A program made the position numbers and the translations under genes. The notes under the pieces are model-generated. The model made no database searches and was not told the origin of the DNA. It worked only from the letters and a program-made list of their open reading frames with translations. From Saccopteryx bilineata (taxonomy: Eukaryota > Chordata > Mammalia > Chiroptera > Emballonuridae), in assembly GCF_036850765.1 (NCBI RefSeq), contig NC_089491.1:185483520-185547519 (forward strand): a stretch of 64,000 nucleotides of DNA. Direction: 5' to 3'. The stretch's first letter is position 1, and the number at the start of each line of letters is the position of its first letter. Shown in pieces: positions 44,197-55,020 of this stretch.

Positions 44197-44907
44197 TGTT
44201 GGGCAGATAAAATATATTATGCGCACTTTGTTAAAGATGGCGCTGCCCATGAGGAGTCCGTTGCCCAGGTGATATTAATGTGTGTCTCTGTGGGCAGGTA
44301 GAATCTTTGTAGCCTGGTGCTTGGTTTTGGGATTAAGCCTTTCCCACCCGTTTTGATGTGGGGTGGTACAATCCAATCATGCCTCAGAGAAGTGACTTTG
44401 TATTAGAGACTTCCCTATTTTGTATATTGGATTAAGGGTTTGGATTTCTACACTATAAAATGGGGACCGAGCGGGAGCTTGCTCTCTTGGTTCCTGGGAT
44501 GATTAGCATGAGAGAGCAGAGGGAGCAGAGCAGAGAGCAGAAAGAGGCCATGTGGCCAGGAGAAGCAGCCAAGATGGCGGAGTGCTGAGTGAGATGCCAG
44601 TTGTGTAGTATTTGTATCTGGGATAAGGAAGGAGATGGGGAACTGAGGAGAATAAGGCTGGTGAGCTAGAAACCTTTGATTCTAGGAAACTCGGATAAGT
44701 CAGTAGCTTTGTGAGCACTGAATGTGAGTGGGTTTTGGAGCCCAGTGTGTGTTTTTTACTTGCCCGCCGGGTGCAAGCTAGGATTAAAGAAAATGGCCTA
44801 TCAGTTTTTGGCTCCATTGTTTCTTTACTGACTGTCCGAATCCAATGCAAACCTGCATGGGCCGGGCTGCTGTGATAGTGGCCCTGGCCATGCCTTCTGG
44901 CTTTACA
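44197..44907 (+). repeat. Solo LTR, family 1, plus strand
   Basis: 711 bp from TGTTGGGCAGATAAAATATA to TGGCTTTACA, with exact 5-bp TSD CAGTG (44192-44196 and 44908-44912). TATAAAA at 44454-44460 and YY1-like AAGATGGCG at 44234-44242 and 44571-44580. Solo LTRs arise when the two LTRs of a provirus recombine. Confidence 0.92.
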
Positions 44908-44912
44908 CAGTG

Positions 44913-45425
44913 ACCTTACACCCCACACTGCTGAGAAGGCCATGAAGTTGGAGCCTATGTTTGCACTGCTCCTGGGTAAGGGAATTCTATATGGTAGAGG
45001 GCAAATGAAGGCAGGGGATGGGAGAGAAGGGAGGGGAATCTCCTGATCTGAAACCTATGTGACTTCGCCCAGATGTTTGAAGGCATTCCTCCATCATCTG
45101 TGTCCAATTTACCAGGATGTGTTGAATGTCCTTTTCCTCTGCCAGGCTTTCAGAGGTTGTTTCTCTGTTTGTTTCCATTCCTCACACAGGGCACTACTTG
45201 TCATGGAGACAATGACTACTTGAAGACTACATGGTGCACTGAGGGAAAACACCTCACAATCCCCTATATAGGTTTCATGAGATGACCCTGACCCTTAGTC
45301 TTTACAGGTATCTATTGATACACACAAAACAGAAGCAGGAACAAGAATGAGGAAGTCAGGAAGCAGAGAAGAGAATGAGGAGGAGAGAATGTGAAAGTCA
45401 GAAAGGGGAACTTCTTTAGAGCAGA
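44913..45425. other. Possible decayed ERV interior
   Basis: Lies between the solo LTR and the shared 185-bp segment. The minus-strand frame 44987-45178 (63 codons) has no recognised domain. Being inside the ERV cluster, it may be env-like remnant, but I cannot support that. Confidence 0.3.
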
Positions 45426-45610
45426 TGAAAGGGCAAGCAATTAGCTCAAATGTCCCCACCTATTGATTAATCCAAATTGCTAATTCTAACCTTATTATGC
45501 TGCATTTAGCACAGTACTGCATTCAGTACTTTTGTCAGTAAAGTCACTGTGACCTTTGCCTCAGGACACTGAACTCTGTCCCTGTTTTATGTTCTTATTC
45601 ACAGACTCTA
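45426..45610. repeat. 185-bp segment shared with 39357-39540
   Basis: The two segments match closely in the same orientation (CACCTA(C/T)TGATTAATC; GCACAGTACTG; TCAGTACTTTTGTCAGTAAA; CACTGAACTCTGTCCCTG). Both lie next to ERV material. Probably a piece of the same ERV interior, otherwise unidentified. Confidence 0.75.
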
Positions 45611-45721
45611 CAAATTGGAACAAAGTTATTTTCAGGGTTTTAGAACTTGAGAACTGGTTTTTAATGAGGTGAAGTGGAAGCACTTTCTGGGTCATGACTG
45701 AGAGTCTATAGTTATTGCATC

Positions 45722-47111
45722 TGTTGGGCAGATAAAATATATTATGCTCACTTTGTTAAAGATGGCGCTGCCCACTTGGAGGCCATCACTCAGGTGATAT
45801 TAATGTGTGTCTCTGAGGGCTGTGGGCAGGCAGGATTCTTGTAGCCTGGGGCTTGGTTTTAGGACTAAGCCTTTCCCACCCTTTTTAATGTGGGGTGGTA
45901 CAATCCAATTATGCCTCAGATAAGTGACTTTGTATCAGAGACTTCCTTATTTTGTATATTGTATTAAAGGTTTTGATTTCTACACTATAAAATGAGGGCA
46001 GAACAGGAGCTTGCTTTCTTAGTTCCTGAGATTAGCATTAAGAGGAGAGAGGAGAGAGCAGAGAGCAGAGAGCAGAGAAAGGCCACATGGAGGAGGCCAG
46101 GAGAAGCAGCCAAGATGGCGGAGTGTTGAGTGAGAAACCAGTTTGTGCAGAGTTTGTGCAGAGTGAAGGAAGGAGATGGGGAACAGAGGTGAATAAGTCT
46201 GGTGAACTAGAAAACTTTGATTCTAGGAAACTTGGATAAGTCAGTAGCTTTGTGAGCACTGAATGTGAGTGGGCTTTAGAGCCCAGTGTGTGTTTTTACT
46301 TGCCTGCCAGGTGCAAGCTAGAATTAAAAATGATGGTGTAAAGCCAGGAGGCACGGCCAGGGCCAGCATCAGAGCAGCCCAGCCCATGCAGGTTCGCATT
46401 GGATTCGGACAGTCGGTAAAGAAACCATGGAGCCAAAAACTGGTGGGCCATAGTCTTTAATCTAGCTTGCACCCGGCGGGCAAGTAAAAACACACTGGGC
46501 TCCAAAACCCAGTCACACTCAGTGCTCACAAAGCCACTGACTTATCCGAGTTTCCTAGAATCAAAGGTTTCTAGCTCACCAGCCTTATTCTCCTCAGTTC
46601 CCCATTTCCTTCCTTATCCCAGATACAAAGTCTACATAAACTGGCATCTTACTCAGCACTCCGCCATCTTGGCTGCTTCTCCTGGCCTCCTCCACGTGGC
46701 TTTTCTCTGTTCTCCTCTGCTCTCTCTTGCTAATCTCAGGAACCAAGAGACAAGTTCCCGTTCTACCCCTATTTTATAGTGTAGCTTTACAACCTCTAAT
46801 CCAATATACAAAATAGGGAAGTCTCTAATACAAAGTCACTTCTCTGAGGCATGATTGGATTGTACCACCCCTCATCAAAAAGGGTGGGAAAGGCTTAATC
46901 CCAAAACCAAGCCTCATGCTACAATTCTCAACACACATTAATATCACCTGGGCAACGGCCTCTTTAACAAAGTGAGCATAATATACTTTATCCGCCCAAC
47001 AGATGGCCCATTAGTTTTTGGCTCTGTTGTTTCTTTACCGACTGTCCGAATCCAATGCGAACCTGCATGGGCCAGGCTGCTGTGATGGTGGCCCTGGCTA
47101 CTGGCTTTACA
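45722..47111 (+). repeat. Solo LTR, family 1, plus strand, split by a nested LTR
   Basis: Outer LTR is 45722-46336 plus 47007-47111, TGTTGGGCAGATAAAATATA to TGGCTTTACA, with exact TSD GCATC (45717-45721 and 47112-47116). TATAAAA at 45986-45992. It is interrupted at 46337-47001 by another copy of the same family in the opposite orientation. Confidence 0.93.
46337..47001 (-). repeat. Solo LTR, family 1, minus strand, nested in the previous LTR
   Basis: 665 bp; reads on the minus strand TGTTGGGCGGATAAAGTATA to TTTACA. Exact 5-bp TSD GATGG (46332-46336 and 47002-47006) made from the host LTR. Removing the insert and one TSD restores a continuous outer LTR. It shows that the family was still active after the outer copy was in place. 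Confidence 0.95.
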
Positions 47112-47116
47112 GCATC

Positions 47117-48059
47117 TAAGAACCTTGACTAGGACAGAGAGAATGTGGTGCCTGCATAAGTTAAGACCTGGGACAAGGAGATGGGAAGAAAGGGGAGATG
47201 AAGTGAGATGGAGGGGAAAAAATGGTCCTAAATACCTGGATGCCTGACATCATAAGCCTGATCATTTAGATGATGAATTGAATATATATTTCATCATTAT
47301 ATTTGATTAGTATGATAACTCAGTATATACTGAGCATATTCTGAGAATTGGGGCTGAGTGGTGCTTAATCTCATGGAGCTCATATCTTAATGATGGGTCA
47401 CAAAAATTTGGGTTATTTTCCCTTCCTTTCTATTAGGCCATTAGTTCAGGAGGCAGGAGGAAATTGTTTGAGCTCAGGGAAGGGCAGACCCTCTGTATTT
47501 TAATTGGTATAAACAGTCATGAAAATGCCATTTCTTTCTGCTAGAAACTCAGTCATGAAGTCTCCTCTTAGCAATACAAGGGGAAGGTTCCAGGGGCTTC
47601 CAGTGAGAATTTTCTTCCTAGATAAAAAGAGAGGACCTTAGGAAGTAGAAGCCTTTGTCTGCCCCTTCCTTCTTTGATGGGGATATAAGTATGAGGATGC
47701 GATGCTTGATGCTGCAGAAGTCAATCTGTGGTGCTAAGGGGTAAGCAGAAGGGCACAAAGTCAGACTCTGTGTGACAGAGGAGGAGGCTGGAAAGAGCCC
47801 TGGGTCACAAGAGCAACCCTGGATCTGCCTGCTCCAAGTAGTGTCTTTTGCTTTGTGCCAGTGCTTCTGACACCAGGAGTGGTGAATGACTTTTTTTCTA
47901 ATGCTTCAAGGACTAACCCCTTTGGTTTCTACCCTGTTCAATAGACAAACCACTGAGCTTGTGCTTTCATGCTGTAGCACTGTCAAAGCATCTACCTACT
48001 TGATTTGTGTGTTTATTTTATCATGGACTTTTATAAACAGTTCACAGACTGGCACTGGT
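47117..48059. other. Intergenic sequence, no gene seen
   Basis: About 940 bp with no repeat or coding signal recognised. Confidence 0.4.
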
Positions 48060-48288
48060 CTTCAGACCATATTTTGAGTAGAACTCATTATTTAGCACTC
48101 ATAAAGTTGGTGAGTTATAACTACTATGTACAGTGTCCCAGTAGAGCCCCAGCTCTATGTCGATCAGGTGTCCCTGATTTGACTTCCCCAAGCAGTGGGA
48201 TACTCCTGCTTAACAGCAGGGCTAGCAGCCTTTTGAGACTACTCTTGAGGCGACTGTAAGAATTCTACTTATTGGTACCAAGACCAAT
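48060..48288 (-). other. ERV interior next to the family-3 LTR
   Basis: Minus strand after the LTR: TGGTCTTGGTACCAATAAG at the putative primer-binding site, then CGCCTCAAGAGTAGTCTC and CTAGCCCTGCTGTTAAGCAG, parallel to 39280-39352. It has no long frame. Confidence 0.5.
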
Positions 48289-48808
48289 TGCCACCAGAGG
48301 AAAGACACGACCGACACACAAGTTAATTGCAAGAATCACACAGACAGTTTATTACTCACAAATCCTGGGTACAGCTTAATGGGGCCCTGCTGGCATGCTC
48401 TTCTCTGTTGTCCTTGGTCACAGCAGTGTGGAGACAGTCCACATTCAACGTTGGAGTCTGGATGACTAACTGCAGCAGGGGGCCCTTGGCTTTAGTACCC
48501 TCTTCTGGCATACGCCTTCTAACAGGTGTTAATCTATGGGATCATCACATCAAGCTACTTTTAAGGAGTTAGTCCCAGGGAGCTCTTTATCTATATAATT
48601 TCACACACACACTAGCTGGGCCTTGTGCAAAAGGCATATTTTTGCCTATCATATCTGTACACACTAGATTAGTTCCCACCCAGAGTGCATAGCCTTATTC
48701 ATTTGCCTTAATGGCTTTTAATATTATATCTTGACTTATTTATATATATCTTTGATATTTTTTATAGTTCTATATATTTAATTACTGAATTGTTATATTA
48801 CTGTAACA
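48289..48808 (-). repeat. LTR family 3, minus strand
   Basis: Minus strand from TGTTACAGTAATATAACAA (48808) to CTGGTGGCA (48289), with a reversed AATAAA at about 48349. It is the partner of 38628-39277 and is shorter by internal deletion. It abuts a Tigger-type transposon on the right. Confidence 0.7.
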
Positions 48809-48810
48809 TT

Positions 48811-49414
48811 CAGTAGTCTCCTCTTTCCATGGTCTCACTTTCCATGGTTTCAGTTACCATTGTCTGAAAATATTAAATGGAAAGTGCCAGAAATAAACAA
48901 TTATAAGTTTTAAATTATGCACCATTCTTAGTAGAATAATAAAATCTGTTCTGTCTCACTTTGTTCCACCCAAGGCATGAATTATTCTTTTGTCTCCACT
49001 CATTTGTCAAATAGTGGCCATCTTGGTTACTGGGATATCAGTGTTTGTGTTCCAATACCAGTTATAGTAACCTGATGCTACATCTCAATGCCCACATCAT
49101 TGACCTCACTTCATCTCATCACTTAGGTATCATACCAACTTGTGTCATCACAAAAAGAAGAGTGAGCACAGTACAATGAGATATTGTAAGAGAGGGAGAT
49201 CACATTCACATCTTGTAATATGTTGTTTTCATTTTTCTATATTATTATTAGTTGTTCATCTCTTACTGTGCTTAATTTATAAATTAAACTTTATTATAGT
49301 GTACATGTGTAGGAAAAATACATAGCATATATAGGGTTCTGTACTATCCACACTTTCAGGTATCTACTGGGGGTCTTGAAATGCATCCCTTGTGGATAAA
49401 GGGAGGCTACTACA
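48811..49414 (+). mobile_element. Tigger-type (pogo superfamily) DNA transposon, non-autonomous
   Basis: Starts CAGTAGTCTCCTCTTTCC and ends GGGAGGCTACTA, imperfect terminal inverted repeats. The interior includes AAATATTAAATGGAAAGTGC and AAATAAACAATTATAAGTTT near the left end and ATCTACTGGGGGTCTTG near the right. These resemble Tigger elements as I know them. About 600 bp, no transposase; the frames inside are too short. Confidence 0.72.
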
Positions 49415-49534
49415 CTGAATATTGAGGCAATTAGGATTCTTTTTAATGGGTTACAATATGCTTTTCTAACTGACACACAAGAAAGAAGTGAATAAGACAA
49501 ATAAATGAGACAAATATATAGACACATATTTTGG

Positions 49535-49680
49535 GATGGAAAATGATTTGACTTTGGGTGATGGGTATACAACATAATCAATAGTTCAAATGCTATAGAA
49601 ATATTTACCTGAAACCTATGTACTCTTATTGATCAATGTCATCCTGTTAAATTTAATATTCTAAATAAATTTTTTTTAAA
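49535..49680 (+). mobile_element. Short L1 3'-end fragment
   Basis: GATTTGACTTTGGGTGATGGG and the following text match the 3'UTR end of L1-1 to L1-3, ending in TTAAATTTAATATTCTAAAT and a short T/A run. A truncated insertion of that lineage or a relative. Confidence 0.65.
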
Positions 49681-49684
49681 GTGA

Positions 49685-49885
49685 AATGACTAAGAAGTAA
49701 TTAGAAAATAGTCATGGGGATGTAAAATATAGCATAGGAAATAAAATATAGTCAATAATATTGCAATAACTACATATAGTGTCAGATAAGTACTGGAAAT
49801 ATTGAGGGGGAGCACTTTGTAAAGTATATGATTGTCTAACCACTGTGCTGTACACCTAAAGGTAAGACAAAATGATACTGAATGA
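49685..49885 (+). mobile_element. Ancient L1 3'UTR fragment
   Basis: Reads ATGTAAAATATAGCATAGG, then GTCAATAATATTGCAATAAC and CACTGTGCTGTACACCTAAA, the typical end of old mammalian L1 elements. An (AAAC)n run follows at about 49886-49910. Confidence 0.7.
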
Positions 49886-49926
49886 AACAAACAAACAAAC
49901 AAACAAACAAATAAATGTATATTCCG

Positions 49927-50321
49927 GCCCTGGCTGGTTGGCTCAGCGGTAGAGTGTCGGCCTGGCATGCGGGGGACCCGGGTTCGATTCCCGGCCAGGG
50001 CGCACGGGAGAAGTGCCCATTTGCTTCTCCACCCCCACCCCCTCCTTCCTCTCTGTCTCTCTCTTCCCCTCCCGCAGCCAAGGCTCCACTGGAGCAAGGA
50101 TGGCCCGGGCGCTGGGGATGGCTCCTTGGCCTCTGCCCCAGGCGCTGGAGTGGCTCTGGTCGCAGCAGAGCGATGCCCCGGAGGGGCAGAGCATCGCCCC
50201 CTGGTGGGCAGAGCGTCGCCCCTGGTGGGCGTGCTGGGTGGATCCCGGTCGGGCGCATGCGGGAGTCTGTCTGACTGTCTTTCCCCGTTTCCAGCTTCAG
50301 AAAAATACAAAAAAAAAAAAA
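49927..50321 (+). mobile_element. Full-length tRNA-derived SINE, young, GGCCCTGGC-head type
   Basis: 395 bp. Head with A box GGCTCAGCGGTAGAG near 49938 and B box GGTTCGATTCC at 49981-49991, both near canonical. The GC-rich body has two copies of a CGCCC(C)TGGTGGGC(A/G) unit near 50194-50230, then TTCAGAAAAATACA and an A-tail. Exact TSD GTATATTCCG (49917-49926 and 50322-50331). It is the best-preserved SINE in the window and could still be transcribed by RNA polymerase III. The open frames on both strands (49690-50468) are by-products. Confidence 0.95.
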
Positions 50322-50461
50322 GTATATTCCGTGCTCATATACCCAGAGATTATCCAGAGAACATGAATTTATTTTGATGTGTTTTAATTCAATCATCAAA
50401 TTCCCTTGTATCGAACTAACAATTACTGTGTGCCTGTGTATGTCAGACCTGTGTGGACTCA

Positions 50462-50512
50462 GAAGCACAGGGGCTGGGATGGGAATACCTGGACTTAAAT
50501 CTTAATTTTGAG
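50462..50512 (+). mobile_element. MIR SINE, left part
   Basis: CAGAAGCACAGGGGCTGGGA and ACCTGGACTTAAATCTTAA fit the MIR 5' half. It resumes after the inserted SINE at about 50801. Confidence 0.6.
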
Positions 50513-50800
50513 GCCCTAGCCGGTGGCTCAGTGGTAGAGCATCAGCCTGGTTAATGGATGTCCTGGGTTCAATTCCTGGTCAGGACACACATGAAAAGCA
50601 ACCATCTGCTTCTCATACCCTCTTTCACCACCTACCCCTCCCACAGCCAATGGCTTAATTGGTTCAAGCATTGCCCTGCGCACTGAGGTTGGCTCAGTGA
50701 TTCTAGCATCAGCCACAGATGGGGTTTGTCGGGTGGATCCCAGTTGAGAAACACACAGGAGTACTTCTTGCTGTTTCCCCTCCTCTCTCTTAAAAAAAAA
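50513..50800 (+). mobile_element. tRNA-derived SINE, GGCCCTAGC-head type, inserted in a MIR
   Basis: Head with GTGGCTCAGTGGTAGAGCA and B box GGTTCAATTCC, a diverged body and an A-tail. TSDs AATCTTAATTTTG (50498-50510) and AATCTTGATTCTG (50801-50813), two mismatches in 13. Older than 49927-50321. Confidence 0.87.
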
Positions 50801-50930
50801 AATCTTGATTCTGTGACATGCTATCTGCATGGTCGAGGGCAAGTTACTTAATTTTGTTGCATGTCTTCTGCTGCCTTATCTGCAAAACTGTGATAATGTG
50901 GAGCATTGCATAAATACGGGGTATTATAAT
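50801..50930 (+). mobile_element. MIR SINE, right part
   Basis: GAGGGCAAGTTACTTAATTT and TGCCTTATCTGCAAAACTG match the MIR core; joined to 50462-50512 they give a normal MIR. Confidence 0.7.
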
Positions 50931-53900
50931 GAGAAAATTGGCTGTGTGTGCAGATAGTTTCAAGAGTATGCCTTTTGGCACTAAAGGAAAACCTAGAAAT
51001 ATCAAGATATGCAAAACTAAGAAGTCAATATTTTTTTCTAAATGAAGAATATCTTTTGAGTAAGCTGCTCCTCAAATTTCCTTTATTCTGAAATAGGAAA
51101 GATCTGAGGAAGATCCCTTCATAAGGATTATTGCCTGTCAGTGAAACAGATGAAAGGCCCTTTGACTCATCTTCGGAGAGAACTGCACATTCTTAGGAGA
51201 AAATCAGCTTCTCTCTTGACTAAAAGAACTGGTACAAAAAATTTTTTTAAATGTGAAAACAATAAATTTTAAAAATATACCATACTTGCCAAAATAATAA
51301 TGTATAGAGAAAACAAGAGCAAAAAGATGAGAAGAGAAATACCAGATCAATCACTTGAAATCAAGTGTGTATCTCTCAGCCAGACTAATAAATAAAAATA
51401 AAGCCAAAGGACCCTAATGTCTGGCTTTGTCATCAAATGATGAACAGTGTGGGAAAGCTCCAGATGATGTAACTTGAACCATAACCACCATTTAGTAGAC
51501 TGTTTAAAAATGACATAATTGTACTTCTTTTTCTCTCTGAGGGTGACATTACCTGGGATGCAGAAATTTATGCTGCTAGATATTGATGGATTTGTTTCTA
51601 GTTCCGGTTCTTGTGATCCTTGGCTTCCCTGAAATAAGAAATATTATTCCCTTATAATAGACATTTGTCATTTTTTTGTTTGTTTACCTGGAATCTGAAC
51701 TCTTGTGTTTGAAATTTTGCTACCTTATACATCTGTATGGGAAGCGAATCTACCCTACCCCTGTGGAAGCTGGAATTCCAGCTACATATTTTCTTTCCTT
51801 CTGTAGCTTGAGCAGGGACAGGTGAATAGTACTGAGTCACTCGTTGGACACTTCAGAATCAGGAGTTAGACAGAGGACAGGGCAGGGCCATAGAGAGTCG
51901 TTGTGGGGACAGGAAACAACAGCAATCACATTAGGTTTCCAGTCATTGGAGAGAGTGGTAAGGCTGTGGCATCTTGTATACATTGCTGATGGTGAAAATG
52001 GCGGGCAGGCACTGTGACCTCACTGAACAGTCTTTTCTTGGGAGAAGATGGAAGGAAGAGGGAGTGCAGGGTTGATTGCTTCTAACCTTCCTTATTTGTG
52101 CCCATCTTCCAGGCCTGCTTGAAAGCTACTGGATATCCCCTTGGTAATTTTGTTTTATCTTCATCCCCTTCCCCCTCCTCCCCTCTCCACTTCTCATCTA
52201 GAATCAGACAGAAACCTGAAAGACACCAAAATACTATAGTTGCAGGCTGTGATGAGGCAATCTGAGATGATCTGAGCTGGTTGGCACTGAAGGCAGAGAA
52301 AATCAGCCAGCATTTGAGGATACAAATCTGCTATGAAACTCAGTGGCATAAAACCAATGAAAATATCACCAGGATTTATATGGAATACAGTACCATTTGG
52401 AGGCAGTGGACAAATGTTAGGGAAACTATCAGTTACTGATCAAGTCCTTGCTCCTTTGGGTTGATTGCTACAGAAGATGTAGTTTGACATCCTGGACTGT
52501 TTATTGCATATTGTGGGTCAGAGTTCTATTCAGGTTCTTAACAGCTTGAGAAAGAGAATGGTAGATTTATATCTAAATGCTCACCTATCTTTTATTTAAA
52601 ACCAGGGACTTTCTATGACTGTGCTAAAAAAATAAAAAGAAAATACAACAACAAAACCTCAACTCTTGCTGGATTTGGGCTGAAATAAAGAAATAAAAGC
52701 AGTAAAGTTTGATACAGACTAAAAAGTTACAAAGGTGTTGAATTCTCACCTTCCCAGATCACTTATGTAAGAGTTCAAGTTCTGATTGAGAAAAAGCGAG
52801 GAAGGAGGAACCGGAACAGGAAGTAAGGAAGTGTCACTTTGCAGCAGAGTTCAGCAGTCATCTGGTTCAGCAGCCCTTCTCCTACCCAGTTTCCAAGTTT
52901 TGCTCTTCAGCCTTTCCAGTAACTCTGATTCCTATTCTGCTGAAATGCAGTTTTTTACCTAAGACCCCTGCTTAATGCAACCCTCTTGTTAGCATGGGAT
53001 CTATTTCTTAACCCCCAACAGCTACACCCTATACTCATATTTACCACACTCCTGATCACCCTGACATGTGTGCTGATGCAGTGTTGTGTGGACTCCTGCT
53101 TCAGGACAAGCCAGCAGACACAGTGGTGAGAACAGCAAAGAGAAAGCCTTGTTGTTGAGATGAAAACCTCTGAACAATAGATATATAATCTGATGCAAAA
53201 AAATTCAAATTTCTAGCTATTTTCGTAAGCTATTACCTCTTTTCACAGTGATAAATCAACAGCAAGATTCAGGAACATCAAAGGAAGTCATTGCAAGGTG
53301 AGCAGAAATAACTTTAGTATTTCTTGAAAGAACTAGTTGGAGTGGGAGGTGGATAAGGAGTGGGAAGGTACAGATTTGTGACCCAGTAAGTGAGAATTTG
53401 GGAGTTTATCGAGTAAGGTGTGGCTTGGTTACATCTGTGGACCAAGTTATAGTAAAACACGTGGTGAGCTACAGAGAATGATGCCTCCAGGATTGATGTT
53501 GGCATTTGTAATTTGGAGCATCTGTTTGAAATCCTGTCTGGCATCAAGCCTTGGGGAGATCAGCCAAAGGTCTTATCTAATCAATGAAGGGTAGCCAAGG
53601 ACTGTAGCCCGTGTATTTTGGTAATCTTTACAACCCAGACTGAGGCATAATTCTTCAGAAATGTTGAAAAATACGTAAGGATCATAATCTGTGCCAGCTG
53701 TGGTATAAGTGATCAGCTGACAGGGTTTATTTATTTCTTATGAGAGGACATTTTCTTTGACTATTAATCAGTATAAGAATTTTGCCAAGAGTTCTCACTT
53801 TACTTCTAGACTACATATCTAGTTGGCCAAATAGCAACTATTCTTTCTGCCACTTGTTGATGATTAAGTTTTTCATGAAGACAATAAATTGAACCAGGGA

Positions 53901-54119
53901 TGGTAACAATGGAGCTGAATCTTGGAGTGTCTGTTCACTGGGCTGTAAAACCCACCACATCAAGGTGCTGTGGGCAGCACCCTTGTCCTGAGGAGGCCAC
54001 TACTGGAAGCAAGAAGCAAGGGAAAGTAGATTTCCCTGTAGCCTGGAAAGATCTTACTTAAACCCTTTTAATTTAGAGTATTCTAAATATATTGTTACCC
54101 ATGATAAATAACATGCTTA
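50931..54119. other. Intergenic sequence, no gene or repeat recognised
   Basis: 3.2 kb, the longest stretch without a recognised mobile element. The longest frames (for example 53314-53547 minus) are below 80 codons and have no domain. I saw no promoter or splice structure that I could defend. Confidence 0.5.
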
Positions 54120-55020
54120 GGAGACCTGAAGATGGCAGCTCACACCACCAAACTGGATTACAAATTAATTTAGAAACAATCAGCATGAAAAACCAACTCT
54201 GGACTACAAGACCAGCTCTCAAAAACCAAGGAGCAAAGAAGAAGCCACACTGAGCCTGGTAGGGAGCTTTGAGGAGCAGTGAGTCTCCCCTGATTATAGG
54301 AACAAAGGGGGCATGAAGCTTAGAGCCTAGAAGGGCTCTCATTCCAAGGAAAAGAGTAATAAATATTGCTCACAGCCACTTGCCTGGGGACCTGGGAATG
54401 AGGTGTGTTTAAAGAGCTGGCATATCTTCCAAAAGGAAAGAGGAGAGAGAGAGAGACAGATGGTGACTGGCAGAGGAATGTATGAGAGGACCTGAGAAAC
54501 TGACTCATCCAGTGCTGAATGTGGCCATAGCTGTGGGAGGGGTTGATAATTCCACATAACACAAGACTAAAGTGCTTCCAGATCACACATCTCCAGACAA
54601 CTCTCCAGCTCCAATCAGCACAAGACACAGCAGAAAACAAGAAGTGAGGAGGAGGGGAAGTAACTCAGGTCTCCATGGAGATCTGAGATACACCTCCCCC
54701 TACTGAAGTGGAGAAAGCACCTTGCCCCCAGAGAGAGTAACTGGCAGATGAGGCCTTCAGAGTCTCAGGTTACAGCCACTGCATTCCTGGATACATTTTC
54801 AAATAAGCCCCATGCTGAGATCAGTAAACAAGACTATAACTGAGAAGAAAACAAACAAATCAAGACTTCAAAGCAGCCCAAATCTGAAAATGAATTACAA
54901 ATAACAGCTGTTGCCAACCCAAGAAGACCTAAAAATAACACAACTGAAAATTGGAGGCAGACAACACTAAGCCTAGACTTAACCAGCACTAGAAAAAACA
55001 CACCCAAACACATAGACATA

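Noticed and set aside
49690..50468. Frames of 117-210 codons on both strands
   Set aside because: They coincide with the GC-rich SINE at 49927-50321, and the protein sequence is translated SINE.
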